Below, piece after piece: positions 43,482-53,333 of a DNA stretch of 64,000 bases. Numbering within the stretch: the first letter of the stretch is position 1; each line of letters opens with the position of its first letter. This DNA is from Dyella sp. S184 (GTDB taxonomy: Bacteria; Pseudomonadota; Gammaproteobacteria; Xanthomonadales; Rhodanobacteraceae). Where the stretch lies: contig NZ_LMUE01000002.1 of NCBI RefSeq assembly GCF_009766065.1, forward strand, positions 1,037,247 through 1,101,246. Reading direction: 5' to 3'. Made by a program: the position numbers and the translations under genes. The notes under the pieces were generated by a model. The model worked only from the letters and a program-made list of their open reading frames with translations. It was not told where the DNA came from and did not search any database.

Positions 43482-44261
43482 TTACTGGCCGCCACCCGGA
43501 GCACCGCCCTGGGGAGCAGAACCAGCTGGTGTCGGGCCCGTGCTGACCAAGGTCACGTCGAAGATCAACGTCTGATTCGGCGGCATCGGCGGCTGCGGCT
43601 GTGCACCGTAAGCCAGCGCCGACGGGATGTACAGCTTGTAATGGCCGCCAACCTGCATCAGCTGCAGGCCCTCACGGAAGCCAGGGATCACGCCAGCCAG
43701 CGGAATCTTGGCGGCGCCCGGCGGATTGTGCTGGGCGGAAGCATCAAACACCTGACCGTTGATGAAGGTGCCGGTGTAGTTGATTTCGACCGTATCGTTC
43801 GGGCCCGGACGGGCGCCAGTACCCTGACTGAGCACCTGATACTGCAGGCCTGAGGCTGTGGTCTTCACACCAGCAGCGCTCTTGTTCTTGGCCAGGAAGG
43901 CGTCGCCCTCAGCCTTGTTCTTGGCACCGAGCTGGGTCATTTCAGCCTGGTACTTGGCCTGCATCTTGGCCATGAAGGGCTCCATGACCTGCTTGGCCTC
44001 TTCCGGAGTCATGGTCGGTTTCTGACCCGCCAGCGCAGCCTGAACTGCACGTGCTACCGCAGCAGAATCCAGTTCGTCACGCATGATCGGCTGAATCGAC
44101 TGACCCAACTGGTAACCGATGACGTAACTAACCTTGGCTTTGTCGATCGTGCCCGCGCTGGCGGCGCTGGGCTTGGCGGCCTGAGCGTACACGCCCGCAG
44201 TCATGCCCAGCGCAATGGCCAGCGCGGCCGCTGTCAGCGTGGGGCGCAGAAAATGCTTCAT
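43482..44261 (-). CDS. FKBP-type peptidyl-prolyl cis-trans isomerase, FkpA-like, exported
   Basis: A 259-residue protein. Signal peptide 1-26 (AQA). Residues 38-135 form the FkpA/Mip dimerisation part (KVSYVIGYQLGQSIQPIM) and 140-245 the FKBP domain (VEINYTGTFINGQVFDAS; VIPGFREGLQLMQVGGHYKL; PPNQTLIFDVTLV). A glycine/proline-rich tail ends it. It assists folding in the periplasm. A weak sigma-E-like promoter (GAACCT-N16-TCGGA, 44371-44397) lies about 100 bp upstream. Confidence 0.93.
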   Translation of the reverse strand: MKHFLRPTLTAAALAIALGMTAGVYAQAAKPSAASAGTIDKAKVSYVIGYQLGQSIQPIMRDELDSAAVARAVQAALAGQKPTMTPEEAKQVMEPFMAKMQAKYQAEMTQLGAKNKAEGDAFLAKNKSAAGVKTTASGLQYQVLSQGTGARPGPNDTVEINYTGTFINGQVFDASAQHNPPGAAKIPLAGVIPGFREGLQLMQVGGHYKLYIPSALAYGAQPQPPMPPNQTLIFDVTLVSTGPTPAGSAPQGGAPGGGQ

Positions 44262-44423
44262 TCGAAACTCCCTCGTGTTTGGATATGCCGGCGTCGCCGG
44301 CCGGGCCCCCCCGATGGAGGCAGGCCTCGCATTGTGCGGTGCTTGTCCGGTCTTGGCAACGTTGCATGGCTCCGACCGTCAGTCAGCATAAAGGTTCCCT
44401 CCGCCATTGCATGATCTGGCCGG

Positions 44424-46190
44424 TCAGCCCGGGCCGCCCGTCGACGACCCCGGTTTGTTAAGGGTTTCCTTCAACGCCGCCTGCAGGCGTGCATGCATTT
44501 GCACCAGACCGCGCCACAACACCACCGCCAGCACCACGACGAGTACCACTAACAACAACGCAATACCGCGCGGTGGCAGGATGGTCGAGCCCAGTACGCT
44601 GACCAGCACAGCCAGCGCCAGCAGGGTCACCAGCGGGATAACCCGCGCCAGCACGTTGCGGATGGCCTGCGTATAGGACCCGGCAAACCGTTCGCGTATG
44701 CCGATCTCGGCCAGCAACATGCCGAGCGCCTCGGCCTTGCGGTAGACCGCGATCAGCATCGGCAGGGACAGGAACAGCGCACACGCCCAGATCAAGGTGT
44801 GTCGCAGGTCGCGGTCGATGCCGAACATGGCGAACCAGCTCCAGTTATGTGCGTTGACATAGGCACCCACGATGAACAGGGTCACCACCAGCAACACGTT
44901 GATCGCGATATGCCACAGCAGACGGCGAAAAATCGCCGCGATCGCCGCGTTTTCGTTGACCGGCTTGAGGTTTTCCAGCCAGCCGCTGTAATTGGTCGCG
45001 AGCAGGCGGATCGAACGCGGCGTCACCCGCCGCAAGCCATCGGCCAATCCGTCCGCCGAACGCGTCAGATACGGCGACGCGGCCATGCACAGCACCGACA
45101 CCGCCACCGCGATCGGATAAATGAAATCACTGATGACGCCCAGCGAGAGTCCGAGCGTGGCGATCACGAACGAGAATTCGCCGATCTGCGCCATGCCCAG
45201 CCCCGAGCGCAGCGCCGTACGTGCATCGTGACCGACCACGAAGATACCCAGACTGCATGCCAGCGTCTTGCCGATGATCACCGCCGTCGCGATCAGCAGC
45301 GCTGGTAGCGCGTACTGCAGCAGCATCGCTGGGTCGATCTTCAGGCCGATCGCCACGAAGAACAGCGCCGCGAACATGTCGCGCAATGGCTCCACCAGAT
45401 GCAGCACGCGCCCCACGCTGCGCGATTCGGCCACCACCGCCCCGGCGAGGAATGCGCCGAGTGCCACGCTGAAACCCATCCAGGCCGCCAACAGGCTGGC
45501 GCCGAAGCAGATACCCAGCACGCTGACCAGCAGCGTTTCATCACGCCCGAAGCCGGCCACGTAATCCACCAGCCGCGGCAGCAACAGCAAGCCAAGAATC
45601 ATCCCCACCACCACGAACAGACCGAGGTGGCCGATCAGTGTGAACGCTGCTTCCGCATGTACCGAGCCGCCGATCGCGACCGCGGTCAACAGAGTGAGCA
45701 TGACGATCGCGAGCATGTCCTCGGCCACCAGCAGTCCCACCACCAGCTGGGCAAACCGTTGATGCCGCTGATCGCCATCGACCAACGTACGGGTCGCCAC
45801 CATGGTCGACGATAGCGAGATGATCGCACCGAGGAACAGCGCATCCATGCCCTTCCAGCCGAACAAGCCACCGATGCCGGCACCAATCCACAGCATCAAG
45901 CCGACTTCGCCTACCGCCACGGCCAGCACGCCGATACCGACCTTGCGCAACTTGCGCACACTGAATTCCAGCCCCAGCGTGAACATCAACAGCACTACGC
46001 CAAGATTGGAGATGTCATCAATCGCGCGCGGATCAGCTACCAGCACACCCGGTGTATGCGGACCGATCAGCACACCAGCCAGGATGTAGCCAAGCAGCAC
46101 CGGTTGATGCAGTCGCTGGAACAGGATCGTGGTGGCACCAGCCACCAGCATCACCATGGCTAGATCGCGAATGAAGCCGATTTCGTGCAT
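44424..46190 (-). CDS. CPA2-family cation:proton antiporter (KefB/YbaL-like) without RCK domain
   Basis: A 588-residue membrane protein. The Na/H exchanger domain (about 1-380) has VLLGYILAGVLIGPHTPGVL, LGVVLLMFTLGLEFSVRKL and SLGVISDFIYPIAVAVSVLC. KefB and YbaL then carry a cytosolic nucleotide-binding RCK domain. Here a loop (GWLENLKPVNENAAI) leads instead to four more hydrophobic segments (about 420-560), so the second half is membrane-embedded. I take the ATG of MHEIGFIRD; a GTG 27 bases upstream is possible. The ion is unknown. Confidence 0.9.
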   Translation of the reverse strand: MHEIGFIRDLAMVMLVAGATTILFQRLHQPVLLGYILAGVLIGPHTPGVLVADPRAIDDISNLGVVLLMFTLGLEFSVRKLRKVGIGVLAVAVGEVGLMLWIGAGIGGLFGWKGMDALFLGAIISLSSTMVATRTLVDGDQRHQRFAQLVVGLLVAEDMLAIVMLTLLTAVAIGGSVHAEAAFTLIGHLGLFVVVGMILGLLLLPRLVDYVAGFGRDETLLVSVLGICFGASLLAAWMGFSVALGAFLAGAVVAESRSVGRVLHLVEPLRDMFAALFFVAIGLKIDPAMLLQYALPALLIATAVIIGKTLACSLGIFVVGHDARTALRSGLGMAQIGEFSFVIATLGLSLGVISDFIYPIAVAVSVLCMAASPYLTRSADGLADGLRRVTPRSIRLLATNYSGWLENLKPVNENAAIAAIFRRLLWHIAINVLLVVTLFIVGAYVNAHNWSWFAMFGIDRDLRHTLIWACALFLSLPMLIAVYRKAEALGMLLAEIGIRERFAGSYTQAIRNVLARVIPLVTLLALAVLVSVLGSTILPPRGIALLLVVLVVVLAVVLWRGLVQMHARLQAALKETLNKPGSSTGGPG

Positions 46191-46313
46191 GCCGCGACTC
46201 GTCAGATATCTGGTCACCGCAGCTTAAACGAACCGTGATCGACCGCTGCCTGTGCACTGACGCCTGTCGCAGCCGATCCTCGACGCCATTGTTCACCGAA
46301 TGTGAAAAAAAGC

Positions 46314-46342
46314 TTGACGGATATCTGGCTCGGACCTATTCT
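46314..46342 (+). promoter_or_regulatory. Sigma-70 promoter of the tRNA-Ala/Glu/Asp operon
   Basis: TTGACG (46314-46319), a 17-bp spacer and TATTCT (46337-46342), with a GC-rich discriminator (CGGGC) as expected for a stable RNA gene, 17 bp before the first tRNA. Confidence 0.8.
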
Positions 46343-46359
46343 TTCGGGCTTCCAGCGGC

Positions 46360-46435
46360 GGGGCCATAGCTCAGCTGGGAGAGCGCCTGCATGGCATGCA
46401 GGAGGTCGGCGGTTCGATCCCGCCTGGCTCCACCA
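46360..46435 (+). tRNA. tRNA-Ala (anticodon GGC)
   Basis: Acceptor GGGGCCA pairs with TGGCTCC (one G-U), anticodon stem CCTGC/GCAGG holds loop ATGGCAT (GGC), T arm GGTTCGATCC, and CCA is encoded. Confidence 0.97.
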
Positions 46436-46444
46436 ACTTGAATT

Positions 46445-46520
46445 GTCCCCATCGTCTAGAGGCCTAGGACATCACCCTTTCACGGTGGCGACCGGGGTTC
46501 GAATCCCCGTGGGGACGCCA
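46445..46520 (+). tRNA. tRNA-Glu (anticodon TTC)
   Basis: Acceptor GTCCCCA/TGGGGAC, anticodon loop CTTTCAC (TTC), T arm with GGTTCGAATCC and encoded CCA. Nine bases after tRNA-Ala. Confidence 0.97.
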
Positions 46521-46550
46521 AGTTGGCCCGCAATAGCTGGAAAGAAATGT

Positions 46551-46627
46551 GGAGCGGTAGTTCAGTTGGTTAGAATGCTGGCCTGTCACGCCGGAGGTCG
46601 CGGGTTCGAGTCCCGTCCGCTCCGCCA
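46551..46627 (+). tRNA. tRNA-Asp (anticodon GTC), copy 1
   Basis: Acceptor GGAGCGG/CCGCTCC, anticodon loop CTGTCAC (GTC), T arm GGGTTCGAGTCCC, encoded CCA. It differs from the copy at 60788-60864 only at one base pair of the acceptor stem. Confidence 0.97.
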
Positions 46628-46636
46628 CTGAAACGG

Positions 46637-46661
46637 AAAGCCCGCCTTGTGCGGGTTTTTT
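46637..46661 (+). terminator. Terminator of the tRNA operon
   Basis: CCCGC-CTTGT-GCGGG followed by TTTTTT, 10 bp after tRNA-Asp. Confidence 0.85.
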
Positions 46662-46686
46662 GTTGCCTGCCATCTGGTCGTACCGA

Positions 46687-47148
46687 TCAAACCTGCGGGC
46701 GCAGCGTGCTGGTGGAATGACCCTGCTCCACCAAGTACTCCAGCCAGCGCGAGAGAAAGCCGTTCATGCGCAGACGATGCTGGAACACCGTATGCGCCGG
46801 CGTGAACGGTCCCAACACCTGCCATAGATGTCGTCCGGGATGGCAATGCAGCGCCTCGGCCACATGCGCATCGGTATACATCCGCAGCTGTGCGGACGGC
46901 GCGCGCAAGCCCGTGTGCGCATCGACGAAGCCATAGGTGAGCTCGAGCTCAAGCGTGTACGGATGACATTCCTGTACATGCAGATGCACGTCCAGTCCGT
47001 CATCCACATCGGAGACGTAGTGGCCTGGAGCGAGTTGTTGCGGCGCGAACAAGCGCGTCAGCCGATGATAATTTTCCGCATAAAGTCCCATCAGGAACTC
47101 GAAGCGTCCCGGCAACAGGCTGTTGCGATTGTCCAATACGGCACTCAT
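46687..47148 (-). CDS. DUF1249 domain-containing protein (YqiB-like)
   Basis: A 153-residue soluble protein. FEFLMGLYAENYHRLTRLFA and HPYTLELELTYGFVDAHTG with LRMYTDAHVAEALHC define DUF1249. Function is unknown; relatives lie near the cAMP phosphodiesterase gene cpdA in several gammaproteobacteria, which is not the case here. It lies 26 bp downstream of ppsR and may be co-transcribed. Confidence 0.9.
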   Translation of the reverse strand: MSAVLDNRNSLLPGRFEFLMGLYAENYHRLTRLFAPQQLAPGHYVSDVDDGLDVHLHVQECHPYTLELELTYGFVDAHTGLRAPSAQLRMYTDAHVAEALHCHPGRHLWQVLGPFTPAHTVFQHRLRMNGFLSRWLEYLVEQGHSTSTLRPQV

Positions 47149-47174
47149 ACAGTTACGGCAACTCCGGTAGGTCG

Positions 47175-47990
47175 TCAGAACATGGTTCGCTCGATCCCGA
47201 AACGATCGAAGATCTTGCTGGCGATCTCCTCGATCGACACATGCGTGGTGTTGAGACTGGGAATGCCGGCCTGGCGCATCAGGCGATCAGCCTGCTCCAG
47301 CTCCCAGCGGCATTGCTGCAAGGTGGCATAACGACTGCCGGCACGACGCTGCTCGCGGATCTGCGCCAGTCGCTGCGGCTCGATGGTGAGGCCGAACAGA
47401 CGATCACGGTATGGACGCAGGCGCGTCGGCAATTCGAGTTTGTCGAGATCATCATCGGTCAGCGGATAATTGGCGGCGCTGACGCCGTAATGCAAGGCCA
47501 TGTACAGACAGGTCGGCGTCTTGCCGGAACGCGATACACCGACCAGGATCAGGTCGGCCTGCGCGTAATCCACATCCATGCCGTCGTCATGGGAAAGCGC
47601 GTAATTGGTCGCATTGATGCGCGCCTCGTACTTCTCGAAATCGACCATCCCATGCGAGCGATTGACCGCACCCGAACGCTTGGCCCCCAACTCCTCCTCC
47701 AGCGGACCGATGAACGGTGCGAAGACATCCAGCATCAGCGCGCCACTGGCTGCGACGATGTCGCACAGCGCACGTTCGGCCATGGTATTCACCACGATCG
47801 GCCGCTGACCGCTTTGCGCGTAATTGGTCTTGATGCGCAACGCGGCCGCCTCCGCCTTCTGCGCGTCATCCGTGAACGGCAGTCGATGCTTGTCGAACTG
47901 CACACCCTCGAACTGAGCGAGGATGCTGTTGCCGATCGTCTCCGCGGTAATACCAGTGGAGTCGGAGATGAAGAAAACCGTTCGCTGCAT
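47175..47990 (-). CDS. ppsR: Phosphoenolpyruvate synthase regulatory protein (bifunctional kinase/pyrophosphorylase)
   Basis: A 271-residue DUF299 protein. It begins TVFFISDSTGITAETIGNSI and has the P-loop GVSRSGKTPTCLYMALHYG. It uses ADP to phosphorylate, and phosphate to reactivate, a threonine next to the catalytic histidine of PEP synthase. Its natural target ppsA starts on the other strand 231 bp away, a divergent pair that supports the call. I chose MQRTV; upstream in-frame residues are unmatched. Confidence 0.95.
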   Translation of the reverse strand: MQRTVFFISDSTGITAETIGNSILAQFEGVQFDKHRLPFTDDAQKAEAAALRIKTNYAQSGQRPIVVNTMAERALCDIVAASGALMLDVFAPFIGPLEEELGAKRSGAVNRSHGMVDFEKYEARINATNYALSHDDGMDVDYAQADLILVGVSRSGKTPTCLYMALHYGVSAANYPLTDDDLDKLELPTRLRPYRDRLFGLTIEPQRLAQIREQRRAGSRYATLQQCRWELEQADRLMRQAGIPSLNTTHVSIEEIASKIFDRFGIERTMF

Positions 47991-48221
47991 ACAGGGACCT
48001 GGTTGCTGGAATGCATTCATCTGCACCATAACCCAAGCGCAAAATGCTGTCGCCGATTGACTGCCGGCTGACTGGTATGCCGTTGGAATGACATCCCGAG
48101 GCAATGGTCTTCTTGTGCTGTGCATCATCGGCAGCGGACAATACCAGTCCTTTGCAGCCCGCTTCCGGTCTGCCTGACGCATCCATACCGTTATCCATCG
48201 AAAGCTCTTGAGGAGACACCC

Positions 48222-50594
48222 TTGAACGATCTGGTGCTTTGGCTCGACCAACTGCGCATGACTGACCTTGGCAAGGTTGGTGGCAAGAACGCCTCACTCG
48301 GCGAAATGATTGGCAACCTGGCCAAGCTTGGTGTGTCCGTGCCGGGTGGCTTCGCCACCACCGCCGACGCGTTCCAGCAATATCTGGAAAAGAGCGGTCT
48401 GGCCAAACGGATCCAGGATCGCCTGGCATCGCTTGACGTCGATGACGTCGACACCTTGGTCGCAGCCGGCAAGGAGATCCGCGGCTGGATCGTCGACACC
48501 GCCCTGCCCGCCGAACTCGAGCAGGCCATCCGGGGCGCCTATATCAAGCTGTGCAAGGACGCCGGTACCGACGACATCGCTGTCGCCGTACGCTCCTCCG
48601 CCACCGCCGAGGACCTGCCAGACGCCTCGTTCGCCGGCCAGCAGGAAACCTTCCTCAACGTGGTCGGCATCGACGACGTGCTGCACAAGGTGAAGGAAGT
48701 CTTCGCCTCGCTGTACAACGATCGTGCGATTGCCTATCGCGTGCACCAGGGCTTCAAGCACGAGGACGTGTTCCTGTCCGCTGGCGTGCAGCTGATGGTG
48801 CGTTCCGATGTCGGCGCCTCTGGCGTGCTGTTTACGCTGGACACCGAATCGGGCTTCCGCGATGTGGTCTTTGTCACCGGCAGCTACGGCCTCGGCGAAA
48901 TGGTCGTGCAAGGCGCGGTCAATCCTGACGAGTTCTATGTATTCAAACCGACCTTGAACGCCGGCAAGCCCGCCGTATTGCGCCGCAATCTCGGGGCTAA
49001 GCAGCTGCGCATGGTGTATTCCAGCGCACCGGGCGAACGCGTCCGGACCGAAGACACACCTGCCGAGATGCGCAACAAGTTCTGCATCAATGACGAGGAT
49101 GTGCAGGAGCTGGCGCGTCAGTCATTGATCATCGAAAAGCACTACGGCCGTCCGATGGACATCGAGTGGGCGAAGGACGGCAACACCGGCAAGCTGTACA
49201 TCGTGCAGGCGCGCCCGGAAACCGTGAAATCGCGTGCCCATGCCACCCAGCTCGAGCGCTTCAGCCTCAACGAAAAGGGCAAGGTGCTGGCTGAAGGTCG
49301 TTCGATTGGCCAGAAGATCGGTGCCGGCAAGGCACGCGTGATCCGCTCGCTGGCCGACATGAACAAGGTCCAGCCAGGCGACGTGCTGATCGCCGACATG
49401 ACTGATCCCGACTGGGAGCCGGTGATGAAGCGCGCCTCCGCGATCGTCACCAACCGTGGTGGTCGCACCTGTCACGCAGCGATCATCGCGCGCGAGCTGG
49501 GCGTCCCGGCAGTGGTCGGCACCGGCAATGCGCTGGACAAGATTCCGGACGGCACCGAGGTCACCGTGTCCTGCGCCGAAGGCGATACCGGCACGATCTA
49601 CGAGGGCATCCTGAAGTTCGAGCGCATCACCGCCGACCTCGGTGCGATGCCCGAAGCGCCGCTGAAGATCATGATGAACGTGGCCAACCCGGAGCGCGCT
49701 TTTGATTTTGGCATGCTGCCGAACGCAGGCATCGGCCTGGCACGTCTCGAGATGATCATCGCCAGCCATATCGGCGTGCATCCGAAGGCACTGCTCGAAT
49801 ACGCCAAGCAGGATGCCGCGACCAAGGCGAAGATCGACGAGCGCATTGCCGGCTACGCCGATCCGGTGAGCTTCTACGTCGACCGCCTCGCCGAAGGCAT
49901 CGCCACCATCGCCGCCTCGGTCTATCCGAAGCCAGTGATCGTGCGCCTGTCGGATTTCAAGTCCAACGAATACGCCGGTCTGCTCGGCGGCTCGCGCTAC
50001 GAGCCGCACGAAGAAAACCCGATGATCGGCTTCCGTGGCGCCAGCCGCTACGTCGATCCCAGCTTCGCCGAAGCGTTCGGACTCGAGTGCAAGGCGGTCA
50101 AGCACGTGCGCGAGGTGATGGGCCTGGACAACGTCTGGGTGATGATCCCGTTCGTGCGCACGTTGGGCGAGGGTCGCAAGGTCATCGAAGTGCTGGCCAA
50201 GAACGGCCTCAAGCAGGGCGAGCACGACCTGAAAGTCATCATGATGTGCGAAGTACCCTCGAACGCCCTGCTCGCCGATGAATTCCTCGACATCTTCGAT
50301 GGCTTCTCGATCGGCTCCAACGACCTGACCCAGCTCACGCTCGGTCTCGACCGCGACTCCAGCATCGTCGCCAGCCTGTTCGACGAGCGCGACCCGGCGG
50401 TGAAGAAATTGCTGTCGATGGCGATCAAGACCGCCCGCGCCAAGGGCAAGTACATCGGCATCTGCGGTCAGGGCCCGAGTGATCACCCGGATCTGGCCGA
50501 GTGGCTGATGGAACAGGGAATCGAATCGCTGTCGCTGAACCCGGACACCGTGGTCGATACCTGGTTGCGATTGGCAAAAAAGAAGGCCGAGTGA
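48222..50594 (+). CDS. ppsA: Phosphoenolpyruvate synthase (pyruvate, water dikinase)
   Basis: A 790-residue protein. The ATP-grasp half has [34 protein letters not shown] and ETFLNV; the swivel domain has [20 protein letters not shown] with the phospho-histidine near residue 418; the PEP-binding barrel has [16 protein letters not shown] and [16 protein letters not shown]. It makes PEP from pyruvate in gluconeogenesis. The start is TTG ([11 protein letters not shown]) with AGGAG eight bases upstream; the threonine before the histidine (GGRTCH) is the site expected for PpsR. Confidence 0.96.
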   Translation: MNDLVLWLDQLRMTDLGKVGGKNASLGEMIGNLAKLGVSVPGGFATTADAFQQYLEKSGLAKRIQDRLASLDVDDVDTLVAAGKEIRGWIVDTALPAELEQAIRGAYIKLCKDAGTDDIAVAVRSSATAEDLPDASFAGQQETFLNVVGIDDVLHKVKEVFASLYNDRAIAYRVHQGFKHEDVFLSAGVQLMVRSDVGASGVLFTLDTESGFRDVVFVTGSYGLGEMVVQGAVNPDEFYVFKPTLNAGKPAVLRRNLGAKQLRMVYSSAPGERVRTEDTPAEMRNKFCINDEDVQELARQSLIIEKHYGRPMDIEWAKDGNTGKLYIVQARPETVKSRAHATQLERFSLNEKGKVLAEGRSIGQKIGAGKARVIRSLADMNKVQPGDVLIADMTDPDWEPVMKRASAIVTNRGGRTCHAAIIARELGVPAVVGTGNALDKIPDGTEVTVSCAEGDTGTIYEGILKFERITADLGAMPEAPLKIMMNVANPERAFDFGMLPNAGIGLARLEMIIASHIGVHPKALLEYAKQDAATKAKIDERIAGYADPVSFYVDRLAEGIATIAASVYPKPVIVRLSDFKSNEYAGLLGGSRYEPHEENPMIGFRGASRYVDPSFAEAFGLECKAVKHVREVMGLDNVWVMIPFVRTLGEGRKVIEVLAKNGLKQGEHDLKVIMMCEVPSNALLADEFLDIFDGFSIGSNDLTQLTLGLDRDSSIVASLFDERDPAVKKLLSMAIKTARAKGKYIGICGQGPSDHPDLAEWLMEQGIESLSLNPDTVVDTWLRLAKKKAE

Positions 50595-50641
50595 GCCGTT
50601 TTCGCCTCGTTGCCAGGTACATCTGACATTGCAGCGCAACA

Positions 50642-50667
50642 AAAGGGCCGGAATCATCCGGCCCTTT
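50642..50667 (+). terminator. Rho-independent terminator of ppsA
   Basis: AAAGGGCCGGA-ATCA-TCCGGCCCTTT, an 11-bp perfect stem 48 bp after the stop codon. Confidence 0.88.
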
Positions 50668-50903
50668 CCATTCTATGGGCACTATCGAAACCGCCTTCGG
50701 TTCGTTAGTTATTCGTTGCCTAGCAAGGGACAGCGAGTCCTGGCGACACGTTATTTCTTGCGTCACCCTTCGCCCCCTGCGCCGATCGTGCACTGCAACT
50801 TGCCCCAGCGAGACGCCATCGGTAGCGTTCATACACTTGTTTCAATCCAATATTTGAAGCAGCTGTCAGCGCCATTCTCGACACTCGCCTTGGGGCACAC
50901 CAT

Positions 50904-51704
50904 TTGAGTACAACCCAGCGCCACGGCCACAGCGATACCCGCAAACGGTTGCTTGAAGCCACCGAATGGCTGTTTATCGACCGCGGTTACGAGGCGATGT
51001 CGCTGCGTCACATCACGGCACGAGCCGGCGCCAATCTCGCCGCCGTGAACTATCACTTCGGCGGCAAGGAAGCGTTGATGCAGGAGTTGCTGTCGCAACG
51101 CCTGGATCGACTCAACCGCGAACGCCTGCAACTGCTCAGCGCTTGTGAGCAGCTGAATCCCACAGGCCTGGATGCCACGACCGTGCTCGGCATGCTGTTT
51201 GTACCCGCGTTCCGACTCAGCCATGGCAGCACGTCGGGTCCAGCGTTCATGCGCCTGCTCGGTCGGGTCTACAGCGATCCATCACCCTTCATCCATGGCT
51301 ATCTGCAAGAACACTACCGGTCGATCTCCGGACGTTTCTTCGAGGCGTTCTCGCGCGCCCTGCCCGCACTGCCACGCCACGAACTTGGGCTGCGCCTGCA
51401 CTTCGCGCTGAAGGCATTGTCCGGCATGCTGGCTGGTGAGGACATGCAGGAGCTGATCGCCAGCATCAGCAAGGGGGAGGCGATCAACGACGCTGAACTG
51501 CTGGCGCGGCTGATCTCGCTGATATCCCCCATACTCACCGCCCCTTTCGACAGCCCCGAACAGATCCAGCTGATCGACCGGATACTGCAACTTGACAACA
51601 GCACAGCCGTCGCCAACGCGGAACCACTTGCTACACCGCACCATGAGACCCGTGGCAGACTCGGCGACCAGCAATGGATCAAGGAAGGGAGGCTGGCCTC
51701 CTGA
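50904..51704 (+). CDS. TetR-family transcriptional regulator
   Basis: A 266-residue protein, long for the family. The N-terminal helix-turn-helix is clear (TRKRLLEATEWLFIDRGYEA; LRHITARAGANLAAVNYHFG; GKEALMQELL). The ligand domain runs to about residue 225, then a polar tail of 40 residues. The track start is a TTG without a convincing ribosome site, so the start is uncertain. It lies 127 bp upstream of the fadL gene on the same strand, so control of fatty-acid uptake is a reasonable guess. Confidence 0.85.
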   Translation: MSTTQRHGHSDTRKRLLEATEWLFIDRGYEAMSLRHITARAGANLAAVNYHFGGKEALMQELLSQRLDRLNRERLQLLSACEQLNPTGLDATTVLGMLFVPAFRLSHGSTSGPAFMRLLGRVYSDPSPFIHGYLQEHYRSISGRFFEAFSRALPALPRHELGLRLHFALKALSGMLAGEDMQELIASISKGEAINDAELLARLISLISPILTAPFDSPEQIQLIDRILQLDNSTAVANAEPLATPHHETRGRLGDQQWIKEGRLAS

Positions 51705-51831
51705 ACAAAACAACCACCAGCCATCATCACTGCCGGCATTGCCGACGACTACCCCAGACGCATCAGTCCGTAACCAAGAAGCAAACATTCTGTGGGCACC
51801 CACCCCAGACTGCCAACAGAGGAGAACCATC

Positions 51832-53223
51832 GTGAACCGTCATAACCTGCAGCGCTTTGCCCGTTTCGGCACCCAGGCCAGCCTCGCCCTAGCCGTGGCG
51901 ACCGCCCTGTTGCATCCCCTTCGCGCCGAAGCCGGTGCCTTCCAGCTCCCCACCGACAATGCCGCCGGTTGGGCACGCGCCAATGCCGGCGGTTCGCTGT
52001 TCACCGACGATCCCACGGCGGTCTTCAACAACCCGGCTGCAATGGCGTTCTTTACGGGTCCGGTGTTTCAGGCCACTGGCACGGGTATTCGTCCGAGCTC
52101 GCAGTTCGAGGGCTCGTTCCGCGACGAACAGGGCAATCCGACAACCGGCGGCAATCCGAATGGCTTCGGCAAGTTCGTGCCGTTCCCGAACATGGCCTTT
52201 GCTGCACCCGTCAGCGACCGCCTGACCCTCGGTGGCAGCCTCACGGTGCCGTTCGGCCTCGCCAGCAATTACAACCCGGACTGGCAGGGACGCTATTTCG
52301 GTACCAAGACCAGCCTGCAATCGATCGCCTTGAGCTTCTCGGCCGGCTTCAAGGTCAACGATCAGCTCTCCCTCGGCGCCGGCATTCTGGGCCAGCGTAC
52401 CAAGGCGCAGCTCAACACCACGCTTGACCCGTATGGCTCCGCAGCGGCCTTGTTCGGCGCACCCATCCTCGGCGCCCCGCAGAGCGGTGATGTGCAGCTG
52501 AATGTGACCGTCAAGAAGAGCTTTGCATTCGGCTACTTCCTGGGCGCCGAGTTCAAACCGACTCAGCAGGACTCCCTTGGCCTGAGCTATCACTCGCGGG
52601 TAAACCAGACGTTGGGCGGCCACTACGAACTTTATGGCAGCGACGCTGGCAAGGCGCTCATCGCATTGGCTCCGACGGTATTTCCGAATGCGAACCTGCC
52701 CGTGCTGAATCCGAATGGCGAAACCCCCGCCAGCGCCAATCTCAATACGCCTGCGTTCGCCAGCATCGACTGGCTGCACGTGTTCAGCGATCGCCTGAGC
52801 GTGGCCGGCACCATGAAATGGACGCAGTGGTCCAGCTTCCAGAGCCTTGTGCTCACCTCAAACGGCCAGACGCTGGTCAACCTGCCGCAGAAATACAGCA
52901 ACAGCATGATGTATGCAGTCGGTGGCGACTACAAATTGAACGACCAGTGGACGCTGCGCGCTGGCGTTGGCTATGACGAAACCCCGACCAACATCATCAG
53001 CCGCGACCCGCGCATTCCGGACGGCTCTCGTCGTCTGGTCGGCTTCGGCTTCGGCTACCAGGCTACCGATCACATGACCGTCGATCTGGGTTATCAGCAT
53101 CAGTTCGTCGGTGATACGTCAGTAAACCAGACCAACCAGGTGGCTCTGGGTGCCGGCACCATGAATGGCAAGTTCAACGACCACGGTGACGTGGTAAGCC
53201 TGTCGGGTACCTATCGCTTCTGA
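51832..53223 (+). CDS. fadL: Outer-membrane long-chain fatty acid transporter, FadL family
   Basis: A 463-residue beta-barrel precursor. Signal peptide about 1-33 (RAEA), then AGAFQLPTDNAAGWARANAG and the NPA motif in TAVFNNPAAMAFF, both FadL hallmarks. Strands end YRF with a terminal phenylalanine, as outer-membrane proteins do. It takes up fatty acids or other hydrophobic compounds. The start is GTG with GAGGAG upstream; the frame before it is not conserved. A TetR gene precedes it. Confidence 0.93.
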   Translation: MNRHNLQRFARFGTQASLALAVATALLHPLRAEAGAFQLPTDNAAGWARANAGGSLFTDDPTAVFNNPAAMAFFTGPVFQATGTGIRPSSQFEGSFRDEQGNPTTGGNPNGFGKFVPFPNMAFAAPVSDRLTLGGSLTVPFGLASNYNPDWQGRYFGTKTSLQSIALSFSAGFKVNDQLSLGAGILGQRTKAQLNTTLDPYGSAAALFGAPILGAPQSGDVQLNVTVKKSFAFGYFLGAEFKPTQQDSLGLSYHSRVNQTLGGHYELYGSDAGKALIALAPTVFPNANLPVLNPNGETPASANLNTPAFASIDWLHVFSDRLSVAGTMKWTQWSSFQSLVLTSNGQTLVNLPQKYSNSMMYAVGGDYKLNDQWTLRAGVGYDETPTNIISRDPRIPDGSRRLVGFGFGYQATDHMTVDLGYQHQFVGDTSVNQTNQVALGAGTMNGKFNDHGDVVSLSGTYRF

Positions 53224-53239
53224 GTCATGCAGCACCCGG

Positions 53240-53275
53240 AAAAGACAAGGGCCGCGCAAGCGGCCCTTGTCTTTT
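53240..53275. terminator. Bidirectional terminator between fadL and the PP2C gene
   Basis: AAAAGACAAGGGCCGC-GCAA-GCGGCCCTTGTCTTTT, a 16-bp perfect stem ending in A and T runs. Confidence 0.92.
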
Positions 53276-53333
53276 CTGCTGACGGAGCAGGCATCGATGG
53301 ATGCACGTGCCGCCGCCTGCAGTCACGATGTCC

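Noticed and set aside
44371..44397. Sigma-E promoter before the FKBP gene
   Set aside because: GAACCT-N16-TCGGA deviates in both boxes; kept only as a note in the gene entry.
46464..46846. Open frames ending or starting with SGRDSNPRPPA-like sequence
   Set aside because: They are translations of the tRNA-Asp gene, a common annotation artefact; the same holds at 60647-60888 and 54088-54491.
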